Source of the DNA: Clostridia bacterium
GTDB taxonomy: Bacteria > Bacillota > Clostridia > Christensenellales > Borkfalkiaceae
Length of the DNA stretch: 64,000 bases
NCBI GenBank assembly: GCA_017504795.1
Contig: JAFVQM010000030.1
Location: forward strand, 1 to 64,000
Reading direction: 5' to 3'
Part shown: piece by piece, positions 43,570 through 52,366 of the stretch
Position numbering within the stretch: the stretch's first letter is position 1
Layout of the letters: each line of letters begins with the position of its first letter
The notes under the pieces: generated by a model
What the model was told of the DNA's origin: nothing
The model's input: the letters and a program-made list of their open reading frames with translations, nothing else
Databases searched by the model: none
Made by a program: the position numbers and the translations under genes

Positions 43570-46500
43570 ATGTACTTAAAATCCAAGTTTAATTTCAAAA
43601 AATTCTTAGTTGCTATGCTTTCTATGCTTATGGCGGTTATGCTCGCTTTATCCGTTGCCTGCTCAGATGGTGACGATCCGAACGATCCAGACGATGACGA
43701 CGGTGACACCACCACGACTACCGCTATCGATCATCAAGTCCTAAAAAACGGTGACTTCGAGTACGGTTGGACGGATAAGACGACTTTTCCTTTATCGTCT
43801 TCCATCAACTGGTCGAAAAGCATGGGGTCTGACGTTACTATTGCTCCTTCTTCAAAAGGTTCGTCAGGCGTTATCGACACGGGTGACAAGTTTGAAAGTT
43901 TAACTTCTAAAAACAAACCGTCTGAAAACCCGAGCACCCCTTACGACAAAGGGCTTATCGCTACTAACGACTACGATAAGGACGATGACGAAAAGAAGGT
44001 TAACCCCAACGTTGCAGGTAAAAAAGTTTTAATGATAAACAACCAAAACAACGGTATGGGTACTGCTCAGTCTTACAAGGCGACTTCTTCTATCTCGGTA
44101 GCGGTTGACGAGTTTTCTATCCTTTCTTTCTGGATAAAAACTGCTAACCTTAGTAGTTATTACACGCAAAACCCCGGCGCTTACGTTAAAATCGGTAGCA
44201 ATAACGGCTCTGCCCCGTACGACGATTTCTTTATTAGAGGAATCAACACTAAGGGCGAGTGGGCACAGTTTAATATCGGGCTTAAAGGTTCGTCGCTCAA
44301 CACCACTACCGTTAACTTAACTATCGGTCTTGGCGAAGGTAACGGCACCGACCAAAACGGTTTCGTTGAAGGCTTTACCTTTATCGATAATGTTTCTGTA
44401 AAAACGGTAAACGAAGCAGATTATGAAAGCGCGTCTACCACGGAAATTAAAGCAAACGATTTTGATGCCGAATCGGTAATACTTCCGTCTACTTACGTTT
44501 ATAAAGACAACGAGTTAACTAGCACCGTAATTACCGATAAATACAGCGTAATTTCTTACAAACTTAATTTCGATAAAGAATTTGCAACCACGGCGCTTAG
44601 CGGTAGCGTTCAATTTAGCACCACTAAACACGGTTACGATTACACCGGCGCAAGCGCAAATAAAATAGGCGTAGGCAACCTTGCTACTACTAAGGCTATA
44701 ATTCCTTCGGCGTTTGGCGATAACGATAGTTTTGATAGCCTTGTGTATATGAACTTTGTAAAACACTCGTCGGCAAACTTCGTAACTACCCCCGTTTCGA
44801 TAAGCGCAGGCGGATATAAATACGTTACCTTCTTTGCAAAGGTAAACGCATCTAACGTAAACTCTGACAAACTCACGATTGACGTTATTGACAAAAACGG
44901 CGATATCGCCGATCAAGACGTTTCGCTTTTTGCATCGTTTGACACTTCGGCACTCGAAAGCGAAAGATACAACGACTGGATTAAATATCAAGCGTTTATC
45001 AACAACCCCACCGACAAGGACACTTCGTTTGAACTTAAATTCACCTTTGGTTCTGACAAAGATTTTAGTGACGCTTACGCACTTCAAACGGGCTACGCTA
45101 TAATTGCCGACCTTAAAGTTGCCGATGCGGACGAAACTTCTTACAATAAATCAACCACTTCGGCTCAACTCGTTAAAAAGCAAGTTTACGGCGAATACAT
45201 CTCTTACTCGAAAGTAACCGAAGACGAAACGGGTGACGACGTTTACGGCATTTCAGTTGACAAAACTCAAACCTTTACCCTTAAAGAAGTTCCTGCAACC
45301 AACGTTATAGGTTACAACTTTAAGTCGGATAAATCAACTACCGCTTACGGTATTATCAACAGCAAATACTACAACGAAACGACTAACGTTTACGGTTCTA
45401 GCACCACGTTTAGCAATAACTTAGTTGGTTTAAGCGGTCTTAATAGCGTTGGTAACGAATACGCGCAAGTTGTTATAATGGACAACAAGGAATTAGCATA
45501 TTCGAGATTCGTAACCACTACTCACACGGTAAGCGCTGAAACAGTTAGCAAAATTACCGTTAAAGTTAAAGCGTACGGTATCGCCGTTGCAAACGTATCG
45601 CTCGTAACTTCTTCGCTTGACGCGGAAGAACTCGAATATCAAGTAATTGACTTCAAGGTTGGTGATTTTAGCCAAAAACTTTCGTCTAAGATAACCGCTA
45701 CGTCGTATCAAAAAGACGGGTGGACGACCGTTCACTACTACGTTCAAGCAGGCAACGAAGACGTGACGCTTAGAGTAATGGTATCAAACGGTAGTAAACA
45801 AACCGCATCGCAAGGCGTAGTTCTTTTCGAAGGCGTTACCTTTACAACGGTTGATAGCGCTAAGGTTCAAGCCGACAAGAGCGCGCTCAAACTTAACTTT
45901 ACTCAATACGCAAACAGCCTTTCGGACGCTACGTTAAAGCCCGAATACGCGTTCACTTCTAAAATGGATACGAGAAAGCCTTCTACCGTAAAATCTGACG
46001 GGGAAGACAGTGAAGTTATTGAAACTATTCAATACTACAACCCCACCGAAGTATTCCTTGGTAACGAGTACGCTAAGTTCGTTTCTTACGAAACCTTAAA
46101 TGCTGACGACGTTATTGACAACACTACCCCGTCTACCGATAACGACAGTTCGACCGACACGCCTACTGACGAAGGTTATTCTGTAAGTTTAGACGTAACG
46201 CTTCAAATTTCTTCGATTATAATTGCAGTAGTTTTAATCGCCGTTATGATTACTATCTTAATTAGAAACGGCCTTAAAAAGAGAGCAAAACGCAAGGCAA
46301 AAACTCAATCTTACTACGAAGAAAATTCAGGGTTTGATAGAAACACCCGTGAAAAAACTCTTAAAAAGATAGCCGAAAAGAAGGCAAAAATTGCCCTTGC
46401 TAGCGACGATGAAGAATACGATTACGACGCTGCTGAAAAGGTTGACGAATCGGAAGAAGTTGAAACCGTTGAAGAAGTAGTTGAAGAAACTGCGGAAGAC

Positions 46501-46593
46501 GTTTTAGAAGAAACTTCGAAAGAAGAAAGCGTTGAAATAGAAGAAGTAGTTGAAGAAACTACCGAAACTGAAAGCGATAACGCTAACGAATAA
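43570..46593 (+). CDS. Very large lipoprotein with C-terminal membrane helix and acidic tail
   Basis: 1007 residues, AAGGTGG ribosome site. Signal peptide with lipobox LSVAC (Cys31), an acidic linker rich in Asp and Thr, then about 800 residues of beta-rich Ser/Thr/Asn-rich sequence. The first part has sugar-binding jelly-roll features (VLKNGDFEYGW...FIDNVSVK, 58-260), and similar folds may repeat. A membrane helix (about 876-898) is followed by KKRAKRKAK and an acidic tail of 108 residues (EEVVEETxxD repeats) that should be cytosolic. So both the N-terminal lipid and a C-terminal helix hold it in the membrane. Function unknown; surface glycan binding is a guess. Confidence 0.75.
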   Translation: MYLKSKFNFKKFLVAMLSMLMAVMLALSVACSDGDDPNDPDDDDGDTTTTTAIDHQVLKNGDFEYGWTDKTTFPLSSSINWSKSMGSDVTIAPSSKGSSGVIDTGDKFESLTSKNKPSENPSTPYDKGLIATNDYDKDDDEKKVNPNVAGKKVLMINNQNNGMGTAQSYKATSSISVAVDEFSILSFWIKTANLSSYYTQNPGAYVKIGSNNGSAPYDDFFIRGINTKGEWAQFNIGLKGSSLNTTTVNLTIGLGEGNGTDQNGFVEGFTFIDNVSVKTVNEADYESASTTEIKANDFDAESVILPSTYVYKDNELTSTVITDKYSVISYKLNFDKEFATTALSGSVQFSTTKHGYDYTGASANKIGVGNLATTKAIIPSAFGDNDSFDSLVYMNFVKHSSANFVTTPVSISAGGYKYVTFFAKVNASNVNSDKLTIDVIDKNGDIADQDVSLFASFDTSALESERYNDWIKYQAFINNPTDKDTSFELKFTFGSDKDFSDAYALQTGYAIIADLKVADADETSYNKSTTSAQLVKKQVYGEYISYSKVTEDETGDDVYGISVDKTQTFTLKEVPATNVIGYNFKSDKSTTAYGIINSKYYNETTNVYGSSTTFSNNLVGLSGLNSVGNEYAQVVIMDNKELAYSRFVTTTHTVSAETVSKITVKVKAYGIAVANVSLVTSSLDAEELEYQVIDFKVGDFSQKLSSKITATSYQKDGWTTVHYYVQAGNEDVTLRVMVSNGSKQTASQGVVLFEGVTFTTVDSAKVQADKSALKLNFTQYANSLSDATLKPEYAFTSKMDTRKPSTVKSDGEDSEVIETIQYYNPTEVFLGNEYAKFVSYETLNADDVIDNTTPSTDNDSSTDTPTDEGYSVSLDVTLQISSIIIAVVLIAVMITILIRNGLKKRAKRKAKTQSYYEENSGFDRNTREKTLKKIAEKKAKIALASDDEEYDYDAAEKVDESEEVETVEEVVEETAEDVLEETSKEESVEIEEVVEETTETESDNANE

Positions 46594-46603
46594 CAACTAA
46601 ATT

Positions 46604-46637
46604 AAAAGACTGCTTTTTGAAAAAGCAGTCTTTTTTT
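46604..46637. terminator. Terminator between the giant lipoprotein and trmO
   Basis: AAAAGACTGCTTTTT, GA loop, AAAAGCAGTCTTTTTTT; T runs both ways, between converging genes. Confidence 0.85.
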
Positions 46638-47292
46638 ATTTGGTTATTTCCTTTATATATAAGGTATCACCGCTAACGGTAAATTTTACGTTATACTCCC
46701 CGTAAGTCATACCGTAAACCCTACTCTCGTCCGTTTGGTACGACGGGCGCGGGTCGTTTTCTAAGCAAGTAATAATATCTTGTTTAACGGTTTTTTCAAG
46801 CCCGTCTAAAACGCTTTGATTTTCCACCTTTAACTTATAATTAAAAAACTCTTGGGCGTAACCGCAGTTAGCGTCTTCGTGGCAGTCGGTAAAAGTGAGA
46901 TAGGGCTTTATATCGTAAATAGGCGTTCCGTCTAAAAGGTCCGCACCCGAAACGATAAGCCTACCTTTTTCCACCCTTTCAAGTTTAACCGACGATAGCC
47001 CCAGTCCATTTGGTCTATACGGCGAACGGCTTGCAAACACTCCCACCTTTTTATTACCGCCAAGCCGTGGCGGACGAACGCTGAGTTGATATTTTCCATT
47101 CGTTTTAGAAAAGCCGAATATTAGCCAAATATGTGAAAACCCGTCAAGACATTTAACGGCTATCTCGCTTGAAAATTCCTTTTCAAACTCTATCGTAGAT
47201 AGTATTTTAGCCTTTCCACTTTGGCGGGGTATTCCAAACTTGTCCTTAAACGCGTTTTTAATATGCGCTACGGGTTTAATTTCTTTAATCAT
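46636..47292 (-). CDS. TrmO/TsaA-type tRNA N6-methyltransferase
   Basis: 218 residues. TrmO methylates N6-threonylcarbamoyladenosine at position 37 of tRNA-Thr in E. coli. Core blocks: PVAHIKNAFKDKFGIPRQSG, GFSHIWLIFGF, RPPRLGGNKKVGVFASRSPYRPNGLGLS and LLDGTPIYDIKPYL. The C-terminal domain continues to the end. It overlaps the MocR-like gene by 8 nt, so it depends on that transcript. Length is close to normal. Confidence 0.88.
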   Translation of the reverse strand: MIKEIKPVAHIKNAFKDKFGIPRQSGKAKILSTIEFEKEFSSEIAVKCLDGFSHIWLIFGFSKTNGKYQLSVRPPRLGGNKKVGVFASRSPYRPNGLGLSSVKLERVEKGRLIVSGADLLDGTPIYDIKPYLTFTDCHEDANCGYAQEFFNYKLKVENQSVLDGLEKTVKQDIITCLENDPRPSYQTDESRVYGMTYGEYNVKFTVSGDTLYIKEITK

Positions 47293-48334
47293 TTTTATTC
47301 ATCTTCCTTCTAATTCTATTTAAGTGGCGCTCAAAACTACCGCTGTTTATAAACTCGGCTAAAACGTACTGGTCAAGCACGGGCACAGAACACGCAAACC
47401 CTTTTAACTTATTATTATATATAGATAAGAGAGTTTTAGGAATTATCATATAACCTATTCGCATAGACGCCGATAAACTCTTAGAAAAAGTGTTTACGTA
47501 AATCACCCTTTTCCCACCGCTTAAACTGTATAGCGTTTCAATAGGGTTTCCCGGAATAAAGAACTCGCTTGCAAAATCGTCTTCAATTACGAAACTGTTA
47601 TTCTCTTTCGCCCAAGATAGGTATTCGTAACGCTTTTTAACGCTAGCCGTCACGCAAGACGGGTAACTATTGAACGGCGTTACGTGCAAAACGTCAAACT
47701 TTTTACTTTGTAGTTCTTCACTCTTTATACCGTCACTACCCATATCAAGACGGCACACCTTAACCCCTTCTTGATTGTAAACCATTTCAATTTGCTTGTA
47801 CGACGGGTTTTCTATCCCGTAAATTTTATCTCTACCTAAGATTTTAATAGCCGTTTCGTACAGTTGCTCAGCCCCCGAACCTATTATAATTTGCCTAGGC
47901 TCAACGCTTATGCCCCTATACCTTGAAAGATAATCGGATATCGCGTTTCTTAAAACCGCACAGCCCTCGGTTGGGGCTTTTATAAATAGTTCTTTATCCC
48001 TTTCAGATATAACCTTTCTAACCGTTTTGAACCAAAGCGAATACTCAAACGGCTCGCTTTTATCCACCTTTGGCTCGATAAGTTTTTCTCTTTTTACCGC
48101 GCTTTCTTGCTCGCTATATAACGGATTTATATCGCTAACGAAATAACCACTGCGCTCTTTTGGGGTGATATACCCTTCTTGCTCTAATATGCCGTAAGCC
48201 GTTTCAACGGTAATTTGGCTATACCCCGTAATATCCGCCATCACTCTTTTAGACGGTAACTTATCCCCCGCCTTATACTCGCCTGAGATTATATCCTTTT
48301 TTAATTTTTCGTATATACTGTAATACTTTTTCAT
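47285..48334 (-). CDS. MocR/PdxR-like GntR regulator, C-terminally short
   Basis: 349 residues. N-terminal GntR winged helix (ISGEYKAGDKLPSKRVMADITGYSQ, then SGYFV) followed by an aminotransferase-like domain. The PLP lysine is present at 285 (NTFSKSLSASMRIGYM), with Asp252/253 and the NPSY-type loop. MocR proteins are usually about 450-500 residues; this one stops about 100 early, before the small C-terminal domain with the carboxylate-binding Arg. Divergent from pyridoxal kinase, so it is the likely PLP-sensing regulator. The short form may be natural or may lack ligand response. Confidence 0.8.
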   Translation of the reverse strand: MKKYYSIYEKLKKDIISGEYKAGDKLPSKRVMADITGYSQITVETAYGILEQEGYITPKERSGYFVSDINPLYSEQESAVKREKLIEPKVDKSEPFEYSLWFKTVRKVISERDKELFIKAPTEGCAVLRNAISDYLSRYRGISVEPRQIIIGSGAEQLYETAIKILGRDKIYGIENPSYKQIEMVYNQEGVKVCRLDMGSDGIKSEELQSKKFDVLHVTPFNSYPSCVTASVKKRYEYLSWAKENNSFVIEDDFASEFFIPGNPIETLYSLSGGKRVIYVNTFSKSLSASMRIGYMIIPKTLLSIYNNKLKGFACSVPVLDQYVLAEFINSGSFERHLNRIRRKMNKND

Positions 48335-48433
48335 ATCTGGTTATATAAAATTCTCTTATTTTGATTATTTTAATAATACCACATTTCAATTATAATGTAA
48401 ATAACATTTACTTGACTAATAAGGAGAATTTTT
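48335..48433. promoter_or_regulatory. Divergent control region of the MocR-like gene and pdxK
   Basis: AT-rich 99-nt spacer. It contains ACATTTxA twice (48381 and 48404 region) and a small dyad AATGT-AAATA-ACATT (48394-48408). MocR sites are often direct repeats, so this is a candidate operator. No strong promoter can be called. Confidence 0.3.
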
Positions 48434-49267
48434 ATGAACTATCCTAAAATTTTAACAATACAAGACATATCTTGCGTAGGTCAATGCTCTTTAACCGTAG
48501 CGCTTCCTATACTATCCGCTTGCGGAATTGAAACTTGCATACTTCCGTCTGCCGTACTATCTACTCACACGGCGGGCTTTAAGGGGTTCACGTTTAGAGA
48601 TTTAGCAAGTGATATGCCTGCAATTTTTAGTCACTGGAAAAGTGAAAACATTGAGTTTGACGGAATTTACACGGGTTATTTAGGTAGCAAAGAACAAGTT
48701 GACTATATAGTAGATTTTGCTCTTCCGCTACTTAAAAAAGGCGCTAAACTCATAGTAGACCCCGCCTTTGCCGATAACGGTAAACTCTATCCTATTTTTA
48801 ACGACGAGTACGTTGAAAAAATGAAAGACCTTGTAAGATGCGCCGACTATTTACTTCCCAACCTTACCGAAGCCTGCTTTTTAACGGGAATTGAGTATAA
48901 AACGAAATACGATAAAGAGTATATCCTTTCGGTTATGAAAGCGCTTTGCGATATGGGAGCAAAAGCGGTAGTTTTAACGGGCGTTTCTTTTGAAAACGGG
49001 TTTACGGGCGTTGCGGTATACGAAAACGGCAACTACTCGTACTATAAACACGAACTTTTACCAAACAGTTGCCACGGCACGGGTGACATTTACGCTTCGG
49101 CTTTTTCGGGGGCGCTCTTTAAGGGGTATAGCGCGATAAATTCGGCTAAAATCGCGGCGGACTATACCGTTAAATGCATAAAGTGTACCGCGGGCGATAA
49201 GTCGCACTGGTACGGCGCTAAGTTCGAGCCTTGCCTTATTGAACTTATTAAAGCGATAAACGCTTGA
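48434..49267 (+). CDS. Pyridoxal/pyridoxamine kinase
   Basis: 277 residues, ribokinase-like fold. AAGGAG ribosome site. Typical PdxK/PdxY features: ILTIQDISCVGQCSL, GIYTGYLGS, VDPAFADNGKLYP, LLPNLTEACFLTG, and the catalytic GTGD block (CHGTGDIYASAFSG) with Asp at about 222. Phosphorylates B6 vitamers to PLP/PMP. The divergent MocR-like gene is the likely regulator. Its TGA stop overlaps the -35 box of the next promoter. Confidence 0.9.
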   Translation: MNYPKILTIQDISCVGQCSLTVALPILSACGIETCILPSAVLSTHTAGFKGFTFRDLASDMPAIFSHWKSENIEFDGIYTGYLGSKEQVDYIVDFALPLLKKGAKLIVDPAFADNGKLYPIFNDEYVEKMKDLVRCADYLLPNLTEACFLTGIEYKTKYDKEYILSVMKALCDMGAKAVVLTGVSFENGFTGVAVYENGNYSYYKHELLPNSCHGTGDIYASAFSGALFKGYSAINSAKIAADYTVKCIKCTAGDKSHWYGAKFEPCLIELIKAINA

Positions 49268-49292
49268 CAATAAAAAAAAATCGTGGTATTAT
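49264..49292 (+). promoter_or_regulatory. Promoter of the T-box leader
   Basis: Consensus TTGACA (49264-49269), 17-bp spacer, TATTAT (49287-49292). The -35 overlaps the pdxK stop. Confidence 0.75.
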
Positions 49293-49298
49293 TTAGAA

Positions 49299-49562
49299 AA
49301 CCGATGAGAAAGAGTAAGTAGGTATCGTCAATTTTTGCAAAGAGAGTTGCAGGTGGTGAGATTGCAACGAAAAACACGGTACTAAATGGGCTTTCGAGGG
49401 CAAACAGAACGGTAAATTTTACCAAGTATGGGCGACGGGGTGGCTTTCCGTAACAAAAGTCAGCATATACTAGTATGCGTTAAGTGGGCGCGTTAGCGCC
49501 AAGCCGGGTGGCACCACAGGTAATTATCCTGTCCCAGCATTTGCAAGGGGCAGGTTTTTTTA
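49299..49562 (+). promoter_or_regulatory. T-box riboswitch, tryptophan specific
   Basis: Leader with stem I beginning GATGAGAAAGAGTAAGTA. The probable specifier codon TGG is at 49387-49389, followed by G in a loop near the base of stem I. The T-box TGGCACCACAGG is at 49509-49520 and a terminator hairpin CCTGTCCC/GGGGCAGG plus T7 at 49528-49561. Uncharged tRNA-Trp would stabilise the antiterminator and turn on the tryptophan synthase gene. The specifier position is inferred from layout. Confidence 0.9.
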
Positions 49563-49588
49563 TACCTTTTGCCCTAAAAGGAGTTATT

Positions 49589-50956
49589 ATGGAAGAAAAA
49601 ATACCTTACAAAATTTATCTTGAAGAAAGTGAGATGCCGTCGTCGTGGATAAATCTTAGGGCGTTTATGGATAAAAAACCCGCGCCACTTCTTAGCCCAA
49701 CGACCTTAAAACCTATTACGCAAGAAGAACTTTCCAAAGTTTTTTGTGACGAACTTGCCCGCCAAGAACTTGACGATACGAGTAAGTATATAGAAATTCC
49801 CGAAGAAATTCGCAACTTTTATAAGATGTACCGCCCTGCACCGCTTATTAGGGCTTACTGCTTAGAAAAGGCGCTTAAAACCCCCGCTAAAATTTACTAT
49901 AAGTTTGAGGGCAACAACACGTCGGGCTCGCATAAACTTAACTCTGCTATCGCTCAGGCTTATTACGCTAAACAGCAAGGGCTTAAAGGCGTAACTACCG
50001 AAACGGGCGCAGGTCAATGGGGAACGGCACTTTCTATGGCGTGCTCGTACTTTGATTTAGAGTGTAACGTTTTTATGGTAAAATGTTCGTACGAACAAAA
50101 ACCGTTTAGGCGTGAAGTTATGAGAACGTACGGCGCTTTCGTTACGCCGTCACCGTCAATGGAAACGGAAATCGGCAAAAAGATAAACGAAGAATTCCCA
50201 GGAACGTCTGGCTCGCTTGGTTGCGCTATAAGTGAAGCCGTTGAAGTTGCTTCTAAAAACCCCGAATATAGATACGTTTTAGGTAGCGTACTCAACCAAG
50301 TACTTCTTCATCAATCGATTATCGGTTTAGAAACCAAAACCGCTCTTGATAAATACGGCGTTACCCCCGATATCATTATCGGTTGCGCCGGCGGTGGCTC
50401 TAACCTTGGCGGTTTAATCGCTCCGTTTATGGCGGAAAAGTTGCAAGGGAAAAAGGACTATCGCTTTATTGCGGTTGAGCCGTCGTCTTGCCCAACGCTT
50501 ACTCGTGGCGTTTACGCTTACGACTACTGCGATACGGGTAAAGTTTGCCCCCTTTCTAAAATGTACACGTTAGGTAGCGGATATATCCCTGCCGCTAGCC
50601 ACGCTGGTGGGCTTAGATACCACGGTATGACTTCAACTCTTTCAGAACTTTACGACCAAGGCTTGATGGAAGCAACTTCTGTTACTCAAACGGAAGTTTT
50701 CAAAGTTGCCCAGCAGTTTGCAAGGGTTGAAGGTATTCTCCCCGCGCCAGAGAGTTCTCACGCTATAAAAGTTGCGGTAGACGAGGCGCTTAAATGCAAA
50801 GAAACTGGCGAAGAAAAAACGATAGTATTCGGCTTGACGGGTACGGGCTACTTTGATATGTATGCTTACCAAAAGTTTAACGACGGGGTTATGCAAGACT
50901 ACACTCCAAGTGATGAAGAACTTCAAGTAGCAATTGAGAAATTACCTAAAATTTAA
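49589..50956 (+). CDS. trpB: Tryptophan synthase beta chain, TrpB2 type
   Basis: 455 residues from the ATG at 49589 (AAAGGAG upstream); an in-frame extension into the T-box is ruled out. PLP-dependent. Lys in GSHKLNSA binds PLP and the phosphate cup is GCAGGGSNLGG. TrpB2 features include a long N-terminal extension (MPSSWINLRAFM), RPAPLIRAY, and the EGILPAPESSHA block. TrpB2 enzymes often work without TrpA, making Trp from indole and serine or recycling indole. No trpA or other trp genes adjoin, which fits indole salvage. Confidence 0.94.
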   Translation: MEEKIPYKIYLEESEMPSSWINLRAFMDKKPAPLLSPTTLKPITQEELSKVFCDELARQELDDTSKYIEIPEEIRNFYKMYRPAPLIRAYCLEKALKTPAKIYYKFEGNNTSGSHKLNSAIAQAYYAKQQGLKGVTTETGAGQWGTALSMACSYFDLECNVFMVKCSYEQKPFRREVMRTYGAFVTPSPSMETEIGKKINEEFPGTSGSLGCAISEAVEVASKNPEYRYVLGSVLNQVLLHQSIIGLETKTALDKYGVTPDIIIGCAGGGSNLGGLIAPFMAEKLQGKKDYRFIAVEPSSCPTLTRGVYAYDYCDTGKVCPLSKMYTLGSGYIPAASHAGGLRYHGMTSTLSELYDQGLMEATSVTQTEVFKVAQQFARVEGILPAPESSHAIKVAVDEALKCKETGEEKTIVFGLTGTGYFDMYAYQKFNDGVMQDYTPSDEELQVAIEKLPKI

Positions 50957-50961
50957 TCAAT

Positions 50962-50991
50962 AAAAAAGTTCGGCAAAAGCCGAACTTTTTT
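50962..50991. terminator. Terminator after trpB
   Basis: AAAAAAGTTCGGC, loop AAAA, GCCGAACTTTTTT. The same sequence recurs at 52985-53014. Confidence 0.85.
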
Positions 50992-50995
50992 GTTA

Positions 50996-51730
50996 TTAGT
51001 TATTTACAAACTTAACGTTACTTCCCCTTAACGTAAAATACCAATATTTTTTATTTGCATACTTATCGCCGTCAACCAACAATAAATGTAGTTCAAAATT
51101 ATCGTCTTTACCATAATGCAATTCACCTGCGTATAAAGCAGTCCATAAACTTAAAGGGTTATCTGTATCCCATTTATTTATCTTAAAATCTTCACGCTCT
51201 AAAATTTGATAATTTTCAATACAAACAACTAAACCACCTATATTTATATAATAATTTTTCTCACTAGAATATTCTTCATACACCAATTCCCCAACCACTT
51301 CATCAAGAATAAATTCTTCGTGTAAACAATCTTCAACACTTTCATTTAATTGCTTTACTTGTTCGGCTTCTTTTTCAAGCCCCGTTAATATTTTTTCAGC
51401 ATAAAAAGTTAAAAATTTTTTATCTTGTTTATTGGCATATCCTAATATAACCGACTTGATATCGTTAATCGCATTAAAAATATCGTTAGGTAAAGAAAAT
51501 AATAATTTTCTATTTTGCTCGACCTTTGCTTGATATAACTTATCAAAAACGTTTTTATCAAGGCACGCTCTTTTTAATTCCTCGTCACTAGAAATTTCAT
51601 TATAAAAATCATCTATGCTTTTATTATTAATTTCTTCATAACTAAGTTTATTCGCATCAAATTGCTTTAAGCGACGTATTAATCTTACCTGCTCATACTT
51701 TTCCGCCCAATTTTTTGTTAATATTTTCAT
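50996..51730 (-). CDS. Hypothetical protein (DUF4085-like?)
   Basis: 244 residues, AAGGAGG ribosome site. Lys/Glu/Asn-rich soluble protein with a mainly helical first half (about 1-130) and a beta-rich end (GGLVVCIENYQIL, HLLLVDGDKY, YWYFTLRG). The first residues (MKILTKNWAEKYEQ) recall the DUF4085 group, but I cannot confirm this. Base and codon use is visibly more AT-rich than in the neighbouring core genes. Divergent from the double-HTH genes across a region full of palindromes, so it may be under their control. Confidence 0.5.
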   Translation of the reverse strand: MKILTKNWAEKYEQVRLIRRLKQFDANKLSYEEINNKSIDDFYNEISSDEELKRACLDKNVFDKLYQAKVEQNRKLLFSLPNDIFNAINDIKSVILGYANKQDKKFLTFYAEKILTGLEKEAEQVKQLNESVEDCLHEEFILDEVVGELVYEEYSSEKNYYINIGGLVVCIENYQILEREDFKINKWDTDNPLSLWTALYAGELHYGKDDNFELHLLLVDGDKYANKKYWYFTLRGSNVKFVNN

Positions 51731-51755
51731 ATGTGCCTCCTTGTGTGACTTTTCT

Positions 51756-51839
51756 TATAGGTCACCTATATTTGATTTTTTAACACCTATACTATATTGT
51801 ATAGGTGCTTTATTGTATTAGCCACCTAAATATATTAGG
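51756..51839. promoter_or_regulatory. Three operator-like dyads between the unknown gene and HTH genes
   Basis: Dyad 1 is TATAGGT-C-ACCTATA (51756-51770), dyad 2 CACCTATAC-TATATT-GTATAGGTG (51784-51807) and dyad 3 CCTAA-ATATA-TTAGG (51825-51839, over the ribosome site). They share ACCTA/TAGGT half-sites and suggest cooperative repression by the adjacent HTH proteins. Confidence 0.6.
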
Positions 51840-51849
51840 AGCTAAAATC

Positions 51850-52299
51850 ATGTCTTTATCCACTATTTTTCAAAAAAGATTCAAAGATATTATTGACGAG
51901 TCTGATTATAAAAAATCATAATTAGTTAAACTTATTCCGATTAGTCAAAGCACGCTTTCAAATGCCCTTTCATATGGTATTATTCCTAGCGTTAAAACTT
52001 TAATTCGAGTTTCGGACTACTTTAATATATCTATAAATTATCTTTTAGGTAATACTGATTTAGAAGATTTTGAAAAGGCTTCAACTTATACAACTTTTCA
52101 TTATCGTTTTGAGAAGCTATGTGCCGAAAACAATGTTACACATTATCAGGTTGCCACCGATTGCCTTTTTGATAAAAGTAGTATCTCTAAATGGTTTAGC
52201 AAAAACTTTATTCCAGAACTTGAAATATTAGAATTATTATGCGATTACTTCAGCGTTTCTATTGACTATATTTTGGGAAGAACTGATTATAAAAACTGA
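51850..52299 (+). pseudogene. Double-HTH regulator with a nonsense codon
   Basis: AGGAG-led frame of 149 codons that is open except for TAA at codon 24 (51919-51921). After the stop the frame continues in good HTH sequence (LVKLIPISQSTLSNALSYGIIP) to TGA at 52297. It aligns along its length with the next gene (LSNALxYGIIP, FDKSxIS, LGRTD). A single CAA to TAA change would explain the stop. The first 23 codons alone cannot make a repressor. A restart, readthrough or sequencing error is possible. Confidence 0.7.
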
Positions 52300-52366
52300 T
52301 TATCTTATTTTAGTTAACTATAAGTATTCAAGTAAAATAAATCACATATCATATAGGAGAATAGAA

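Noticed and set aside
44515..45087. 190-aa minus-strand ORF
   Set aside because: Antisense shadow of the giant lipoprotein; Cys/Val-rich nonsense composition and no ribosome site.
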